From assembly GCA_016209725.1 (NCBI GenBank), contig JACQVO010000079.1:1-7343 (forward strand): a DNA stretch of 7,343 nt, read 5' to 3'. The translations under genes were made by a program, and so were the position numbers. Below, in pieces: positions 1 to 6,766 of this stretch (position 1 is the first letter of the stretch; each line of letters begins with the position of its first letter). The stretch is from Candidatus Methylomirabilota bacterium (GTDB taxonomy: Bacteria > Methylomirabilota > Methylomirabilia > Methylomirabilales > 2-02-FULL-66-22). Under the pieces are notes generated by a model. The model had not been told where the DNA came from. It ran no database searches and saw only the letters and a program-made list of their open reading frames with translations.

Positions 1-147
1 GCGGGGACCCGGGGTCGCGTCAACAGGGACCGCCGCCCGCGCATCCCCTCGGTTCAAATTTCTTGGCATATTTGGAAGAACAGGAAAGACGCGCACTGGC
101 CATTTGAGTGTGGCCACCGGGCATGATATGGTCAGCTTCCTTCTCTC
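1..147. other. Left-edge stretch, no gene recognised
   Basis: No supported gene. One plus-strand frame stays open from the window edge to a TGA at 105-107 and could be the tail of an upstream gene, but its N-terminal part reads like random GC-rich sequence, so I do not call it. A weak sigma70-like pair, TTGAGT at 104-109 and TATGGT at 127-132 with a 17-base spacer (4 of 6 matches in each box), could drive the gene at 160. This is only a possibility. The GGTTCAAAT at 52-60 resembles a tRNA T-loop, but the flanking bases do not form a T-stem. Confidence 0.4.
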
Positions 148-154
148 GAGGTGG
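148..154 (+). promoter_or_regulatory. Shine-Dalgarno site setting the start of the GNAT gene
   Basis: GAGGTGG lies 5 bases before the ATG at 160. The GTG at 151, the first start-like codon of this open frame, is inside this SD motif, so ATG 160 is the better start. Confidence 0.75.
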
Positions 155-159
155 GCCCG

Positions 160-876
160 ATGGTCTCAACGGTCTTTCACTTCCTCGATGCCTGTCGGAT
201 GTTTGGAATCGCGCAGGCGCTCCACCTGGCCTCGCGCTGGGCCATCCGGCGGGAGTTCTTGGTGGTCCAGCGGGATCTCCGGGACCCCCTCCCTGTCCTG
301 CCCGCCGGGGACGCCTTCCGCTGGACGCATCTCACCGAGACCGACATTCCCCGGGTCCAGGCGCTCAACCCTTCCCTGTATGAGGCGGAGATTCGGCGCC
401 GCGTCGGGGAGGGGCAGGACTGTCTGCTGTGCTGGCTCGGGGACACCTTGGTCCACTATACGTGGCGGGCGATGCGGCCGGCCTACCTGCCCTACCTGGG
501 GAAGACCATTTGGCCGCTCGCGGGCGACGTGTTCGTGGTGGCGTCGTTCACCCATCCAGCCTTCCGCCGGCGAGGCATCCACACCTGGTCCATCAATCGG
601 ACGGCCCGCGAGGCCCGGGAGTCAGGGCTCTCTCGCCGCCTGTCGATGGTACCGTGGTGGAACACGCCATCCATTCGCGCGCTCCGCAAGAACGGCTGTA
701 CCGTGGCGGGACGGATCGGATACTGGAATGCTGGCGTGCGCCGCTACTACTTCGCGGCGGGCGAGGTGCACCTGAATCATGCAGGCGTGCTCGTTCGGCC
801 GCTGCCGGGCCAGGGCATCGCCGACCCGGGTCGCCAGAGTGTCTCGCCCTCGCGCGCGAAGGTGGTGGATAGGTAG
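160..876 (+). CDS. GNAT-family N-acetyltransferase-like protein
   Basis: A 238-residue protein that probably transfers an acyl group from an acyl-CoA donor to an unidentified acceptor. The GNAT core sits at about residues 55-200. HPAFRRRGIHTW at 132-143 resembles the acetyl-CoA pyrophosphate-binding motif A (R/Q-x-x-G-x-G/A), preceded by a hydrophobic strand at 124-130. VPWWNTPSIRALRKNGC at 164-180 looks like the following strand plus the helix carrying the conserved asparagine and the 'lone residue ... GF'-type ending. Residues 1-50 form an amphipathic segment without a convincing signal peptide, and about 35 C-terminal residues look disordered. ATG 160 was chosen because a good SD (148-154) precedes it at normal spacing. 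The gene stands alone on the plus strand and converges with the next gene. Fold assignment is fairly safe; the substrate is unknown. Proteins of this size occur in surface-sugar clusters, but nothing here supports that role. Confidence 0.78.
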   Translation: MVSTVFHFLDACRMFGIAQALHLASRWAIRREFLVVQRDLRDPLPVLPAGDAFRWTHLTETDIPRVQALNPSLYEAEIRRRVGEGQDCLLCWLGDTLVHYTWRAMRPAYLPYLGKTIWPLAGDVFVVASFTHPAFRRRGIHTWSINRTAREARESGLSRRLSMVPWWNTPSIRALRKNGCTVAGRIGYWNAGVRRYYFAAGEVHLNHAGVLVRPLPGQGIADPGRQSVSPSRAKVVDR

Positions 877-1052
877 GTCGGAGGGGTCACTGCTCCCGTG
901 GCGAGATCAATCCGGTGACCGGCGTGGACGGCCAGTGTCTCGATCTTCATCTGCAAGTGTCTCCCGTGCGCCTATGAATCAGTTCCAGCGGTCTGTCGAG
1001 GGTCTCCGACTGCAGCACGCGCCCCTGCCTCCAGCCATCCGTGCCAGGCTCA

Positions 1053-1071
1053 GGGCGCTCCTGAGGCGCCC
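1053..1071 (-). terminator. GC hairpin just after the secreted-protein gene (terminator-like)
   Basis: GGGCGC (1053-1058), a 7-base loop, then GCGCCC (1066-1071) form a perfect 6-bp stem. It begins 3 bases beyond the stop codon of the minus-strand gene at 1075, in the gap where two genes converge. There is no T run on either side, so it is not a classical intrinsic terminator. It may stabilise a 3' end or act with Rho. Confidence 0.3.
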
Positions 1072-1074
1072 CGG

Positions 1075-1485
1075 CTATCTCCACCCGACGGCATCCACGG
1101 CGTAGTCGTAGCTCTCCGTGCGGTCCGCCTCGGGAATGGGAATGGCCTGAAACGCCCGTTCCTCTCCCGACCCCAAGTCCCCCAGCGGGATGCACTGCTG
1201 GGCGCTCAGGCCGCCGCGCCGGCTGAGATAGTAGTTCACCCACACCCCCACACCGAGGGCCGTTTCGCCGGAGGTGTTTTTGACTCGCCCGGCGATCACG
1301 TGCTTGCCGACCCGGAGGTCGAGCATCTGGAGGCGGGACGTCCGGGGATCCCGGAGCCGTCCTCCCTGGCAGGGCTCCTGGGCCACTGCCGGTCCGGTAA
1401 CCAGGAGTGTGAGGGCCGCAATGAGCACGACCCAGACGACCGCCCTCTTTCTCGCAGCTACCGCTTGTTGACTGCCAACTCCCAT
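1075..1485 (-). CDS. Small secreted protein of unknown function, possible FxLYD-like domain
   Basis: A 136-residue protein with a clear Sec signal peptide: positive residues at 12-14 (RKR), a hydrophobic core at about 16-30, and an AVA-type cleavage site after residue 35. The mature part is about 100 residues, mostly predicted beta strand. HVIAGRVKNTSGETALGVGV at 62-81, followed by a strand (VNYYLS) and a glycine/acid turn (LGSGEERAF, 104-112), resembles the FxLYD/DUF3426-like pattern in which a 'G.V.N.S....' strand leads into a beta sandwich. It has two cysteines in the mature region (39 and 98), which could form a disulfide outside the cytoplasm. Start ATG 1485 is preceded by a strong SD. 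The gene follows the dehydrogenase by 100 bases on the same strand, so it may or may not share its transcript. Export is well supported; the domain call is by eye and tentative, and no function can be given. Confidence 0.75.
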   Translation of the reverse strand: MGVGSQQAVAARKRAVVWVVLIAALTLLVTGPAVAQEPCQGGRLRDPRTSRLQMLDLRVGKHVIAGRVKNTSGETALGVGVWVNYYLSRRGGLSAQQCIPLGDLGSGEERAFQAIPIPEADRTESYDYAVDAVGWR

Positions 1486-1489
1486 GCCG

Positions 1490-1496
1490 TTCCTCC
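1490..1496 (-). promoter_or_regulatory. Shine-Dalgarno site of the secreted-protein gene
   Basis: GGAGGAA on the minus strand, 4-6 bases before ATG 1485; it supports this start over any inner one. Confidence 0.75.
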
Positions 1497-1521
1497 GTGA
1501 TGAGGCAGCTCCAGCGAGCCC

Positions 1522-1547
1522 GCCGGGTGCTGATCCTGCGCCCCGGC
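1522..1547 (-). other. Inverted repeat between dehydrogenase and secreted-protein genes
   Basis: GCCGGG at 1522-1527 and CCCGGC at 1542-1547 form a perfect 6-bp stem around a 14-base loop, about 40 bases past the dehydrogenase stop. No T run follows on the minus strand, so a terminator role is doubtful. In such GC-rich DNA it may be chance. Confidence 0.2.
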
Positions 1548-1585
1548 CAGTCCGAACTTCCGTCTCCCGAGTCGTCCGCTCCCTC

Positions 1586-2680
1586 TCAACACTCCAGGGC
1601 GACCCGGATCGGCCGGCCGGAGCGGGCGAAATCCATGGCCTTGTTGATCTCCTCCAGCGGGAAGGTGTGCGAGATGATCTTGTCGAAGGGGTACGTGTCC
1701 CTCAGCCGGACCAGGAAATCCAGGGCCCGAGGGATGACCCACTGCTCGTAGACCGAGATCCCCGTGATGGCCTTGCTGAAGCGGACGGCATTGCCCGGGT
1801 CGATGGGGCCTTCCATGTCCAGGTTGATGTTCCCGATGAGGGCGTAGCGGCCCCCCACCCGGGCCACCCGCAGGCTCTCGTCCAGGACGTCCGGAGTCCC
1901 GCAGACCTCCACCACGAGATCGGCGCCCACCCCCCGAGTGAGGTCCCCGATCACCTCCAGTCGCTCTTCCCGGGACGTCTTGTCCACGTTGATCGTCACC
2001 TCGGCCCCAAAGGCTTTCGCCATCTCCAGGCGGTGATCCCGTTTGTCCAGGCTGATCACGCGACCGGCGCCCATCTCTTTCGCCACGGCGATCCCGTACA
2101 GCCCCAGGCCGCCGGCGCCGTAAATCACCACCGTGTCCCCGACCATGACCCCGACCTTGTGGAGGCTATAGATCATCTGCGACAGGGCGCAGTTGACCGG
2201 GGAGACCATGGAGTTCGCCAGATCGGCCGGCACCTTGAACGTCCAGTGGCCCGGATGCACGTAATAGTACTCGGCGAAGGCGCCGTTGAAGTGGGGCGGC
2301 GTATCCGCGGGCACCCCGAGCCACCGGCGATACCGGTTGGGGCAGCCGGGCACGCCGGTAGAGCAGGCCCAGCACCGGCCGCATGGGCTGTAATACGAGT
2401 AGACCAGGCGATCCCCTTCCTGGAGGGCTTGTCCGAGGGAGTCGGTCTTGACTTCGCTCCCGAGCTTCAGGATCGTCCCCATCATCTCATGGCCCAGGAT
2501 CTGGGGGATGCCCCCCTTGAGCCGCGGCCCGCGCCCTTCCACAAAGTGGATGTCGGAACCGCAGATATTGGCCAGGTTGAGCTTGAGCAGGATGCCGTCG
2601 GACTTTACCTCCGGCACCGGGTACTCACGAATCTCCAGGGGTTCATGCGCCCGCCACCAGATAGCGGCCTTCCCTTTCAT
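1586..2680 (-). CDS. Zinc-dependent medium-chain alcohol dehydrogenase
   Basis: A 364-residue enzyme of the medium-chain dehydrogenase/reductase superfamily, expected to oxidise an alcohol or polyol (or reduce the carbonyl) with a nicotinamide cofactor in the cytoplasm. Domain order is typical: a GroES-like catalytic domain (about 25-150), then a Rossmann domain (about 155-300), returning to the catalytic fold at the C-terminus. Catalytic zinc ligands are visible as C40 (NICGSDIH), H64-E65 (GHE) and probably C164. The structural zinc site is complete with C100, C103, C106 and C113. The nucleotide-binding loop is GAGGLG at 188-193, and D212 at the end of the second strand favours NAD over NADP. 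The length is normal. I start at ATG 2680 because a strong SD lies just before it; the upstream in-frame TTG at 2698 would add six residues and bypass that SD. It follows the hydrolase gene by 164 bases containing heptamer repeats. The substrate is undetermined; threonine, sorbitol and other alcohol dehydrogenase subfamilies are all possible. Confidence 0.92.
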   Translation of the reverse strand: MKGKAAIWWRAHEPLEIREYPVPEVKSDGILLKLNLANICGSDIHFVEGRGPRLKGGIPQILGHEMMGTILKLGSEVKTDSLGQALQEGDRLVYSYYSPCGRCWACSTGVPGCPNRYRRWLGVPADTPPHFNGAFAEYYYVHPGHWTFKVPADLANSMVSPVNCALSQMIYSLHKVGVMVGDTVVIYGAGGLGLYGIAVAKEMGAGRVISLDKRDHRLEMAKAFGAEVTINVDKTSREERLEVIGDLTRGVGADLVVEVCGTPDVLDESLRVARVGGRYALIGNINLDMEGPIDPGNAVRFSKAITGISVYEQWVIPRALDFLVRLRDTYPFDKIISHTFPLEEINKAMDFARSGRPIRVALEC

Positions 2681-2686
2681 GGATTC

Positions 2687-2693
2687 CCTCCCT
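2687..2693 (-). promoter_or_regulatory. Shine-Dalgarno site setting the dehydrogenase start
   Basis: AGGGAGG on the minus strand, 6 bases before ATG 2680. It lies between the ATG and the upstream in-frame TTG (2698), so it decides in favour of the ATG. Confidence 0.8.
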
Positions 2694-2732
2694 GGCAACC
2701 GGCCAATGCACCGTCACCCGCCTTTGAATTGA

Positions 2733-2767
2733 TCGGTTGTCGGTTGTTGGTTTTCAATTTGAAATTC
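2733..2767 (+). repeat. Degenerate heptamer tandem array A
   Basis: Five consecutive 7-base units: TCGGTTG, TCGGTTG, TTGGTTT, TCAATTT, GAAATTC. The T-T at unit positions 5-6 is kept in all five, while the rest decays from left to right. A 13-base palindrome, TTTCAATTTGAAA at 2752-2764, falls inside it, and GAATT (2726-2730) / AATTC (2763-2767) flank most of the array. It is AT-rich compared with its surroundings and lies in the leader of the dehydrogenase gene. Related arrays lie upstream of glnE. Confidence 0.7.
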
Positions 2768-2818
2768 CTGCGTCCCCCACCGCTCTCCCTATCCCCGTTC
2801 CTCTCCCTGTCGTTCTTC

Positions 2819-2853
2819 TCGGCTCTCGGCTCTCGGCTCTCGGCTCACGGCTC
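2819..2853 (+). repeat. Heptamer tandem array D over the hydrolase stop codon
   Basis: TCGGCTC occurs four times in a row, then ACGGCTC once: five 7-base units with a single substitution. The array covers the TGA stop (2845-2847) and the last two codons (Glu, Pro) of the hydrolase gene. The unit differs from the array A unit TCGGTTG at two positions. Near-perfect copies suggest recent growth by strand slippage. Confidence 0.9.
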
Positions 2854-3504
2854 AGCCATGAGGATCTCCACCCGGCACTTCAGCCCCTTCCGGAAGGCCT
2901 CGGCGTCTGCCGCTGACCCGACGATGGCCCCGTAGTGCATCGGGATGGCCATCTTGGGCTGAATGGCCTCGCAGGCCTGGATGGCCTCCTGGGCGGTCAT
3001 GACATAGGTTCCGCTGACCGGCAGGAGCGCCACGTCCACTCCCTTGGCCTTGGCCATCTCCGGGACCTCGTCGGTGTCGCCGGCATGATAGATCCGCACC
3101 CCGCCGATTCCCAGAATGTATCCGACCTTCCCATCTGCCTTGGGGTGAAAGGGTTTCCCGGCAGAGCGGAACTTGTTGGTGTTGTACGCCGGCAGGACTT
3201 CCACGGCTACTCCCTCAACGTCCAGCCGATCCCCGGGCGAGACGATCCGGACAGCCTTGGGCGTGAGCCCCTTCGCCGCCTTCTCGCACGCGGCGATCGT
3301 CACCACCGTCGTCCGAGGCGTCACGACCTTCTTCAGATCGTCAAGGCTGAGGTGATCGAAATGCTCATGGGTCACGAAGACGAGGTCGGCCGGCTCCGCC
3401 TTGGGGCCGAGCTGGTATGGATCCACATAGATCACCGTGCCCTTCTTCAGCTTGAACCCGTCATGCCCAAGCCATGTGATTTGGATCCCCGCGTACTCCA
3501 GCAT
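2845..3504 (-). CDS. UPF0173-type metal-dependent hydrolase (metallo-beta-lactamase fold)
   Basis: A 219-residue single-domain metallo-beta-lactamase-fold protein of the UPF0173 type, predicted to hydrolyse an unknown substrate in the cytoplasm with two metal ions. The fold starts with ITWLGHDGFKLK (9-20), and the strand 22-29 ends in the conserved Asp of VDPY. The metal-binding motif HEHFDH is at 46-51 (H46, H48, D50, H51). Further ligands are H140/D143 in YHAGDTD, and H190 in PMHYG. All expected ligands are present and the length is normal for the family. There is no signal peptide. ATG 3504 has an almost perfect SD. The gene starts 11 bases after glnE and is probably co-transcribed and translationally coupled with it; a functional link to nitrogen control is not shown. 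Its last codons and stop lie inside a heptamer repeat array, so the C-terminus may vary between relatives. The true substrate is not known for most of this family. Confidence 0.93.
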   Translation of the reverse strand: MLEYAGIQITWLGHDGFKLKKGTVIYVDPYQLGPKAEPADLVFVTHEHFDHLSLDDLKKVVTPRTTVVTIAACEKAAKGLTPKAVRIVSPGDRLDVEGVAVEVLPAYNTNKFRSAGKPFHPKADGKVGYILGIGGVRIYHAGDTDEVPEMAKAKGVDVALLPVSGTYVMTAQEAIQACEAIQPKMAIPMHYGAIVGSAADAEAFRKGLKCRVEILMAEP

Positions 3505-3507
3505 GGC

Positions 3508-3518
3508 TCACCTCCTTA
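3508..3518 (-). promoter_or_regulatory. Near-perfect Shine-Dalgarno site overlapping the glnE stop codon
   Basis: On the minus strand TAAGGAGGTGA covers 3518-3508. Its first three bases are the glnE stop codon TAA, and AGGAGG lies 6 bases before the hydrolase ATG at 3504. A ribosome ending glnE would sit on this site, so coupled re-initiation is likely. Confidence 0.9.
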
Positions 3519-6500
3519 GCTCCCCGCCTTCCCGGTATTCCCCGCCTCGAACACCCCAGTGTAAATCGCGCGCACCCGAGCAGTATGCGCCGCATAATCC
3601 TCCAGGAACTGGTCGCGGGCCGTGCTGTCCGGCTTCGGCGGGTAGCCCATCCGCTTGGCCAGCTTCTCCAGTCGAGCCGGCGTCGCGGGCAGGGTGTTCA
3701 CGCTGAGGTCCGCCACGATGCGTAGCCGGTTCTCCACGCGGCGGAGAAAGCGGTACGACTCCTCCAGGACCGCCGCCTCCGTGGCGGGGAGAAACCCTGC
3801 GGCGGCCAACGCGCGCAGGGCCTCCAGCGTGCTCGGCGTCCGCAGCTCCGCATGCGCCCGCCCATGGCGGAGCTGGAGGTACTGCGCCAGGAACTCGATG
3901 TCCACGATCCCGCCGCTGCCGAGTTTGACGTGGGCCCCCTTGCCTCCGGTTCCGGCGCGTTCGACCTCCATCCGCTGTCGCATGGCCTGGATCCGCTCGG
4001 CCAGGTCCGCCTGGTCCTGCGACTCGTAAACGAACCGGTGCGTCTGCGCGCGGAAGGCCGCGCTCACCTCGGGATCGCCCGCCACGGGTCTCGCCTTGAT
4101 GTAGGCCTGCCGCTCCCACGGCTCGGCCAGCCGGGTGAAGTGGGTCTCGAAGGCCGCCAGCGGCAGGGCCAGCTCTCCCTTCTGTCCGCCCGGACGCAGG
4201 CGCGCGTCCACCCGGTAGGCCGAGCCCTCCTGTGTGATGGAGGTGAGGATCTTGGCGACACGGTCGGCCAGCTTGCTGAAGTATTCGGTGTGGCTGACGC
4301 GCTCCGGCCCGGTGGTCGTGCCCTCCCCCCGGAATACGAACACCAGATCCAGGTCCGAGGCATACGCCAGCTCCCGACCGCCCAGTTTCCCCAGGCCCAC
4401 GATGGCGAAGCCCGGCGGGTCCGGCCTGCCGAAGCGACCGGCGAGGTCCCCTTCCGCCATCAGAAGCGCGGCCTCCAGGCACGCCTCCGCCAGGTGGGTG
4501 AGGGCTCGGTGGGTCTCCGTCACGTCGGCCCGATCCAGGATGTCCTGCAGGCCGATGCGCAGTTCCTCCGCCTTCTTCACCCGGCGCAGGGCATCCAATC
4601 GGGCGCTCCCCGTCTCCGATCCCGCCAGCGCCCGCCGGAGGTCCGCCGCCACCCGCTCCCGACCGTGGCGCGCCGCCGGCTCGGGCGTGAGGAGGGCGTC
4701 CAAGAGCTCGGGGTGATGCAGCAGCGTGGCGGACAGGAACTCGCTGGTGCCGAAGAGCCGGATCAGGTGCGCCAGGAGGCCCTGCGCCCCGGCCAGGAGA
4801 CTGATAAAGGTCGTCCGGGCCGCCACCGTGACCACGAAGCGTTCGAACGTCGTCAGGGCCAGATCGGGGTCCGGGACATCCCGCAGGGCCGCGACCAGCG
4901 TCGGGGCGAGGCGGGCCAAGGCCCGGCGGACCTCGGGCGGATAGTGGGCGAAGGGTTGCCCCTCGCGGATCGCCTGAAAGTTGCGGAGGGCCCGCTCCAG
5001 GTCTTCAAAGCCCACCGGGGCCAGGCGGTGCCGGATCTCCTCCACGGGCAGCTCGGCGCTGAAGAACAGCGTCAGCGGGTCGGCCGGCTCCCCGGCAGGT
5101 TCCCCCCCGCGCGGCAGCACCCGCTGGAGAAAGGCATCATACAGGCTACGCACCGCGCCGGTGTGACGCTCGTACTCGGTGAGCAGGCTGGCCATGGGGT
5201 CGGGATGTTCGGGGGGTTGATAGCCCATGCGCCGGGCCAGTGTCGCCAGCTCGCGCGGCGTCTCGGGCAGGGTGTGGGTCTGGCGGTCGTGAATGATCTG
5301 GAGACGGTGCTCCAGCTTGCGCAGGAAGATGTAGGCCCGGGCCAGCACCTCGTAGTCGGCGTCTGCCATCAGCCCCTGCCCCGCCAGCCGATGCAGGGCG
5401 CGCAGCGTGTTGGCCTCCCGCACCCACGGGTTCTTGCCCCCGTGGAGGAGCTGGAATCCCTGCACCAGGAACTCGATCTCGCGAATCCCGCCATAGCCCA
5501 GTTTCACGTTCCGCCGGGCGCGCCGGTCTTGGGCCACCGACAGGTTGATCCGCTCCTTCATGGCGCGGATCTCATCCAGGGCGCCGTAATCCAGGTGCTG
5601 CCGGTAGACGAAGGGCACGATGAGGCGCAGAAAGGCCTCGCCCAGCGCCAGATCGCCCGCCACCGGGCGCGCCTTGATGAGCGCCTGCCGCTCCCAGGTC
5701 TGCCCCCACGACTCGTAGTAGATCTCGCAGGTGCGGAGTGCGGCCGCGATGCTCCCCGTGCGGCCCTCGGGGCGCAGGCGCAGGTCCACGCGATACAGAT
5801 GTCCTTCGGACGAGGCCTCGCCCACCCCTTTCGCCACCATCTCGCCCAGCTTCCGGAAGAACTCCTGGTTGCTGATGCGGCCCAGGCAAATCCCCCCGGC
5901 CCCGGGAATGCCGGCCGTCTCCCCCTCCCCCTCGTAGACGAAGACGAGGTCGATGTCGGAGCTGAAGTTCAGCTCCCGCCCGCCCAGCTTGCCCAGACCC
6001 AGGATGACGAAGGCGCACTGCCGCGTCCGTCCCGACTCGTCCTGAAGCTGCGGGAGGCCATGGCGCTGGCAGAGCTCCGCCCGGCAGGCCTGGCAGGCGG
6101 TCTCCAGGATCACGTCGGCCAGGTTGGAGAGTTCCTCCGTGATCCCCGCCAGGGTTTGTCGCCCCAAGAGGTCCTGCAGCCCGATGCGAAGGATCTCCTG
6201 GACCTTGAACCGCCGCAGGGCGCTCCACCTTCGCTCCAGGTTGGGCGCCGCGGAGGCCGCCCGCCCGATCTCTTCCTGAAGCTCCTCCTTGCCCTTCGGC
6301 CGCTGGATGATCCCCGGCTCCAGCAGCCACTCGAAGAGCTGCGGGTGGCGGACCAGGATGTCGCTGAGGAACTGGGAACTCCCGAAGATGGTGAGGAGGA
6401 GGTGCAGGATGCGCGGGCTGTCCCGCAACAGGCCCAGCAGGAAGCGGCGATCCAGCACCGCCTGATTGAACCGTTCCAGATTGTTCAGGGCAAGATCGGG

Positions 6501-6668
6501 GTCCGGCACCTTCCGCAGGCCGGTGAGGAGCGCCGGCAGCGCCGCTTCCAACTGGGAGCGGGCCGACGCGTCGGGGGCCAGCCCCTCGACGTTTTTCGCG
6601 GCCTGCTCCGGATGCAAACACCCGGCGGCGGCAAGTCTCTCGACAAGCTGGCTGCTGAGAGTATCCAT
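3516..6668 (-). CDS. glnE: Bifunctional glutamine synthetase adenylyltransferase / adenylyl-removing enzyme GlnE
   Basis: A 1050-residue cytoplasmic enzyme that adds AMP to a tyrosine of glutamine synthetase, lowering its activity, and removes it by phosphorolysis; in characterised bacteria glutamine and PII proteins set the direction. Two homologous halves are plain. The N-terminal adenylyl-removing half has GLGKLGGREL at 224-233 and SSDIDL at 236-241 (acidic pair D238, D240). The C-terminal adenylylating half has GLGKLGGREL at 758-767 and SDLDL at 771-775 (D772, D774). Each is followed by a D-x-R-L-R-P stretch (295-300; 821-826) and WERQA-IKARPVAGD (325-339; 851-865), then a helical GlnD/GlnE-type linker domain (about 380-515 and 910-1035). 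E. coli GlnE has 946 residues, so this one is somewhat long, but it has no gap or frameshift. I start at ATG 6668. The frame stays open to a TTG at 7109, but those 147 extra residues are low-complexity, include translated repeat DNA and match nothing in the family. The hydrolase gene follows after 11 bases. Confidence 0.97.
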   Translation of the reverse strand: MDTLSSQLVERLAAAGCLHPEQAAKNVEGLAPDASARSQLEAALPALLTGLRKVPDPDLALNNLERFNQAVLDRRFLLGLLRDSPRILHLLLTIFGSSQFLSDILVRHPQLFEWLLEPGIIQRPKGKEELQEEIGRAASAAPNLERRWSALRRFKVQEILRIGLQDLLGRQTLAGITEELSNLADVILETACQACRAELCQRHGLPQLQDESGRTRQCAFVILGLGKLGGRELNFSSDIDLVFVYEGEGETAGIPGAGGICLGRISNQEFFRKLGEMVAKGVGEASSEGHLYRVDLRLRPEGRTGSIAAALRTCEIYYESWGQTWERQALIKARPVAGDLALGEAFLRLIVPFVYRQHLDYGALDEIRAMKERINLSVAQDRRARRNVKLGYGGIREIEFLVQGFQLLHGGKNPWVREANTLRALHRLAGQGLMADADYEVLARAYIFLRKLEHRLQIIHDRQTHTLPETPRELATLARRMGYQPPEHPDPMASLLTEYERHTGAVRSLYDAFLQRVLPRGGEPAGEPADPLTLFFSAELPVEEIRHRLAPVGFEDLERALRNFQAIREGQPFAHYPPEVRRALARLAPTLVAALRDVPDPDLALTTFERFVVTVAARTTFISLLAGAQGLLAHLIRLFGTSEFLSATLLHHPELLDALLTPEPAARHGRERVAADLRRALAGSETGSARLDALRRVKKAEELRIGLQDILDRADVTETHRALTHLAEACLEAALLMAEGDLAGRFGRPDPPGFAIVGLGKLGGRELAYASDLDLVFVFRGEGTTTGPERVSHTEYFSKLADRVAKILTSITQEGSAYRVDARLRPGGQKGELALPLAAFETHFTRLAEPWERQAYIKARPVAGDPEVSAAFRAQTHRFVYESQDQADLAERIQAMRQRMEVERAGTGGKGAHVKLGSGGIVDIEFLAQYLQLRHGRAHAELRTPSTLEALRALAAAGFLPATEAAVLEESYRFLRRVENRLRIVADLSVNTLPATPARLEKLAKRMGYPPKPDSTARDQFLEDYAAHTARVRAIYTGVFEAGNTGKAGS

Positions 6669-6674
6669 AGTGAA

Positions 6675-6678
6675 CCTT
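6675..6678 (-). promoter_or_regulatory. Weak Shine-Dalgarno site of glnE
   Basis: AAGG on the minus strand, 6 bases before ATG 6668. It is much weaker than the SD sites of the other genes here, and the foot of the repeat hairpin (6683) is only 4 bases upstream of it in the transcript. Confidence 0.5.
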
Positions 6679-6682
6679 ACGT

Positions 6683-6724
6683 CAATGCAAAACGGAGAAC
6701 TGACAACCGACAATGCAAAATGGG
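6683..6724 (-). repeat. Degenerate heptamer tandem array B
   Basis: Six 7-base units, read on the plus strand: CAATGCA, AAACGGA, GAACTGA, CAACCGA, CAATGCA, AAATGGG. Positions 2-3 of each unit are A-A throughout. Read on the minus strand they become TGCATTG, TCGGTTG, TCAGTTC and so on, with the same T-T at positions 5-6 as array A; one unit is identical to the array A unit TCGGTTG. It lies between the SD of glnE and array C, in the opposite orientation to C. Confidence 0.7.
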
Positions 6725-6766
6725 GGACAAAGCAAGAGACACCAGGATCCCACTGCACCAAGATGG

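Noticed and set aside
912..922. CCGGTGACCGG palindrome in the convergent gap
   Set aside because: It is only 5 bp per arm, in GC-rich DNA between two 3' ends where an operator is not expected; probably chance.
838..963. Three copies of AGTGTCTC (838-845, 934-941, 956-963)
   Set aside because: Spacing is irregular, one copy is inside the acetyltransferase gene, and an 8-base word recurring within 130 bases is weak evidence of function.
1484..2935. 483-codon open frame on the plus strand, opposite the dehydrogenase
   Set aside because: It is an antisense shadow of a well-supported dehydrogenase and runs through the repeat-containing gap into the end of the hydrolase; no motif is recognisable.
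6731..6744. Possible sigma54 promoter for glnE (minus strand, TGG ... TTGC)
   Set aside because: The GG and GC elements are one base too close together, and sigma54 promoters tolerate little change in that spacing; the GG-side bases also match poorly.
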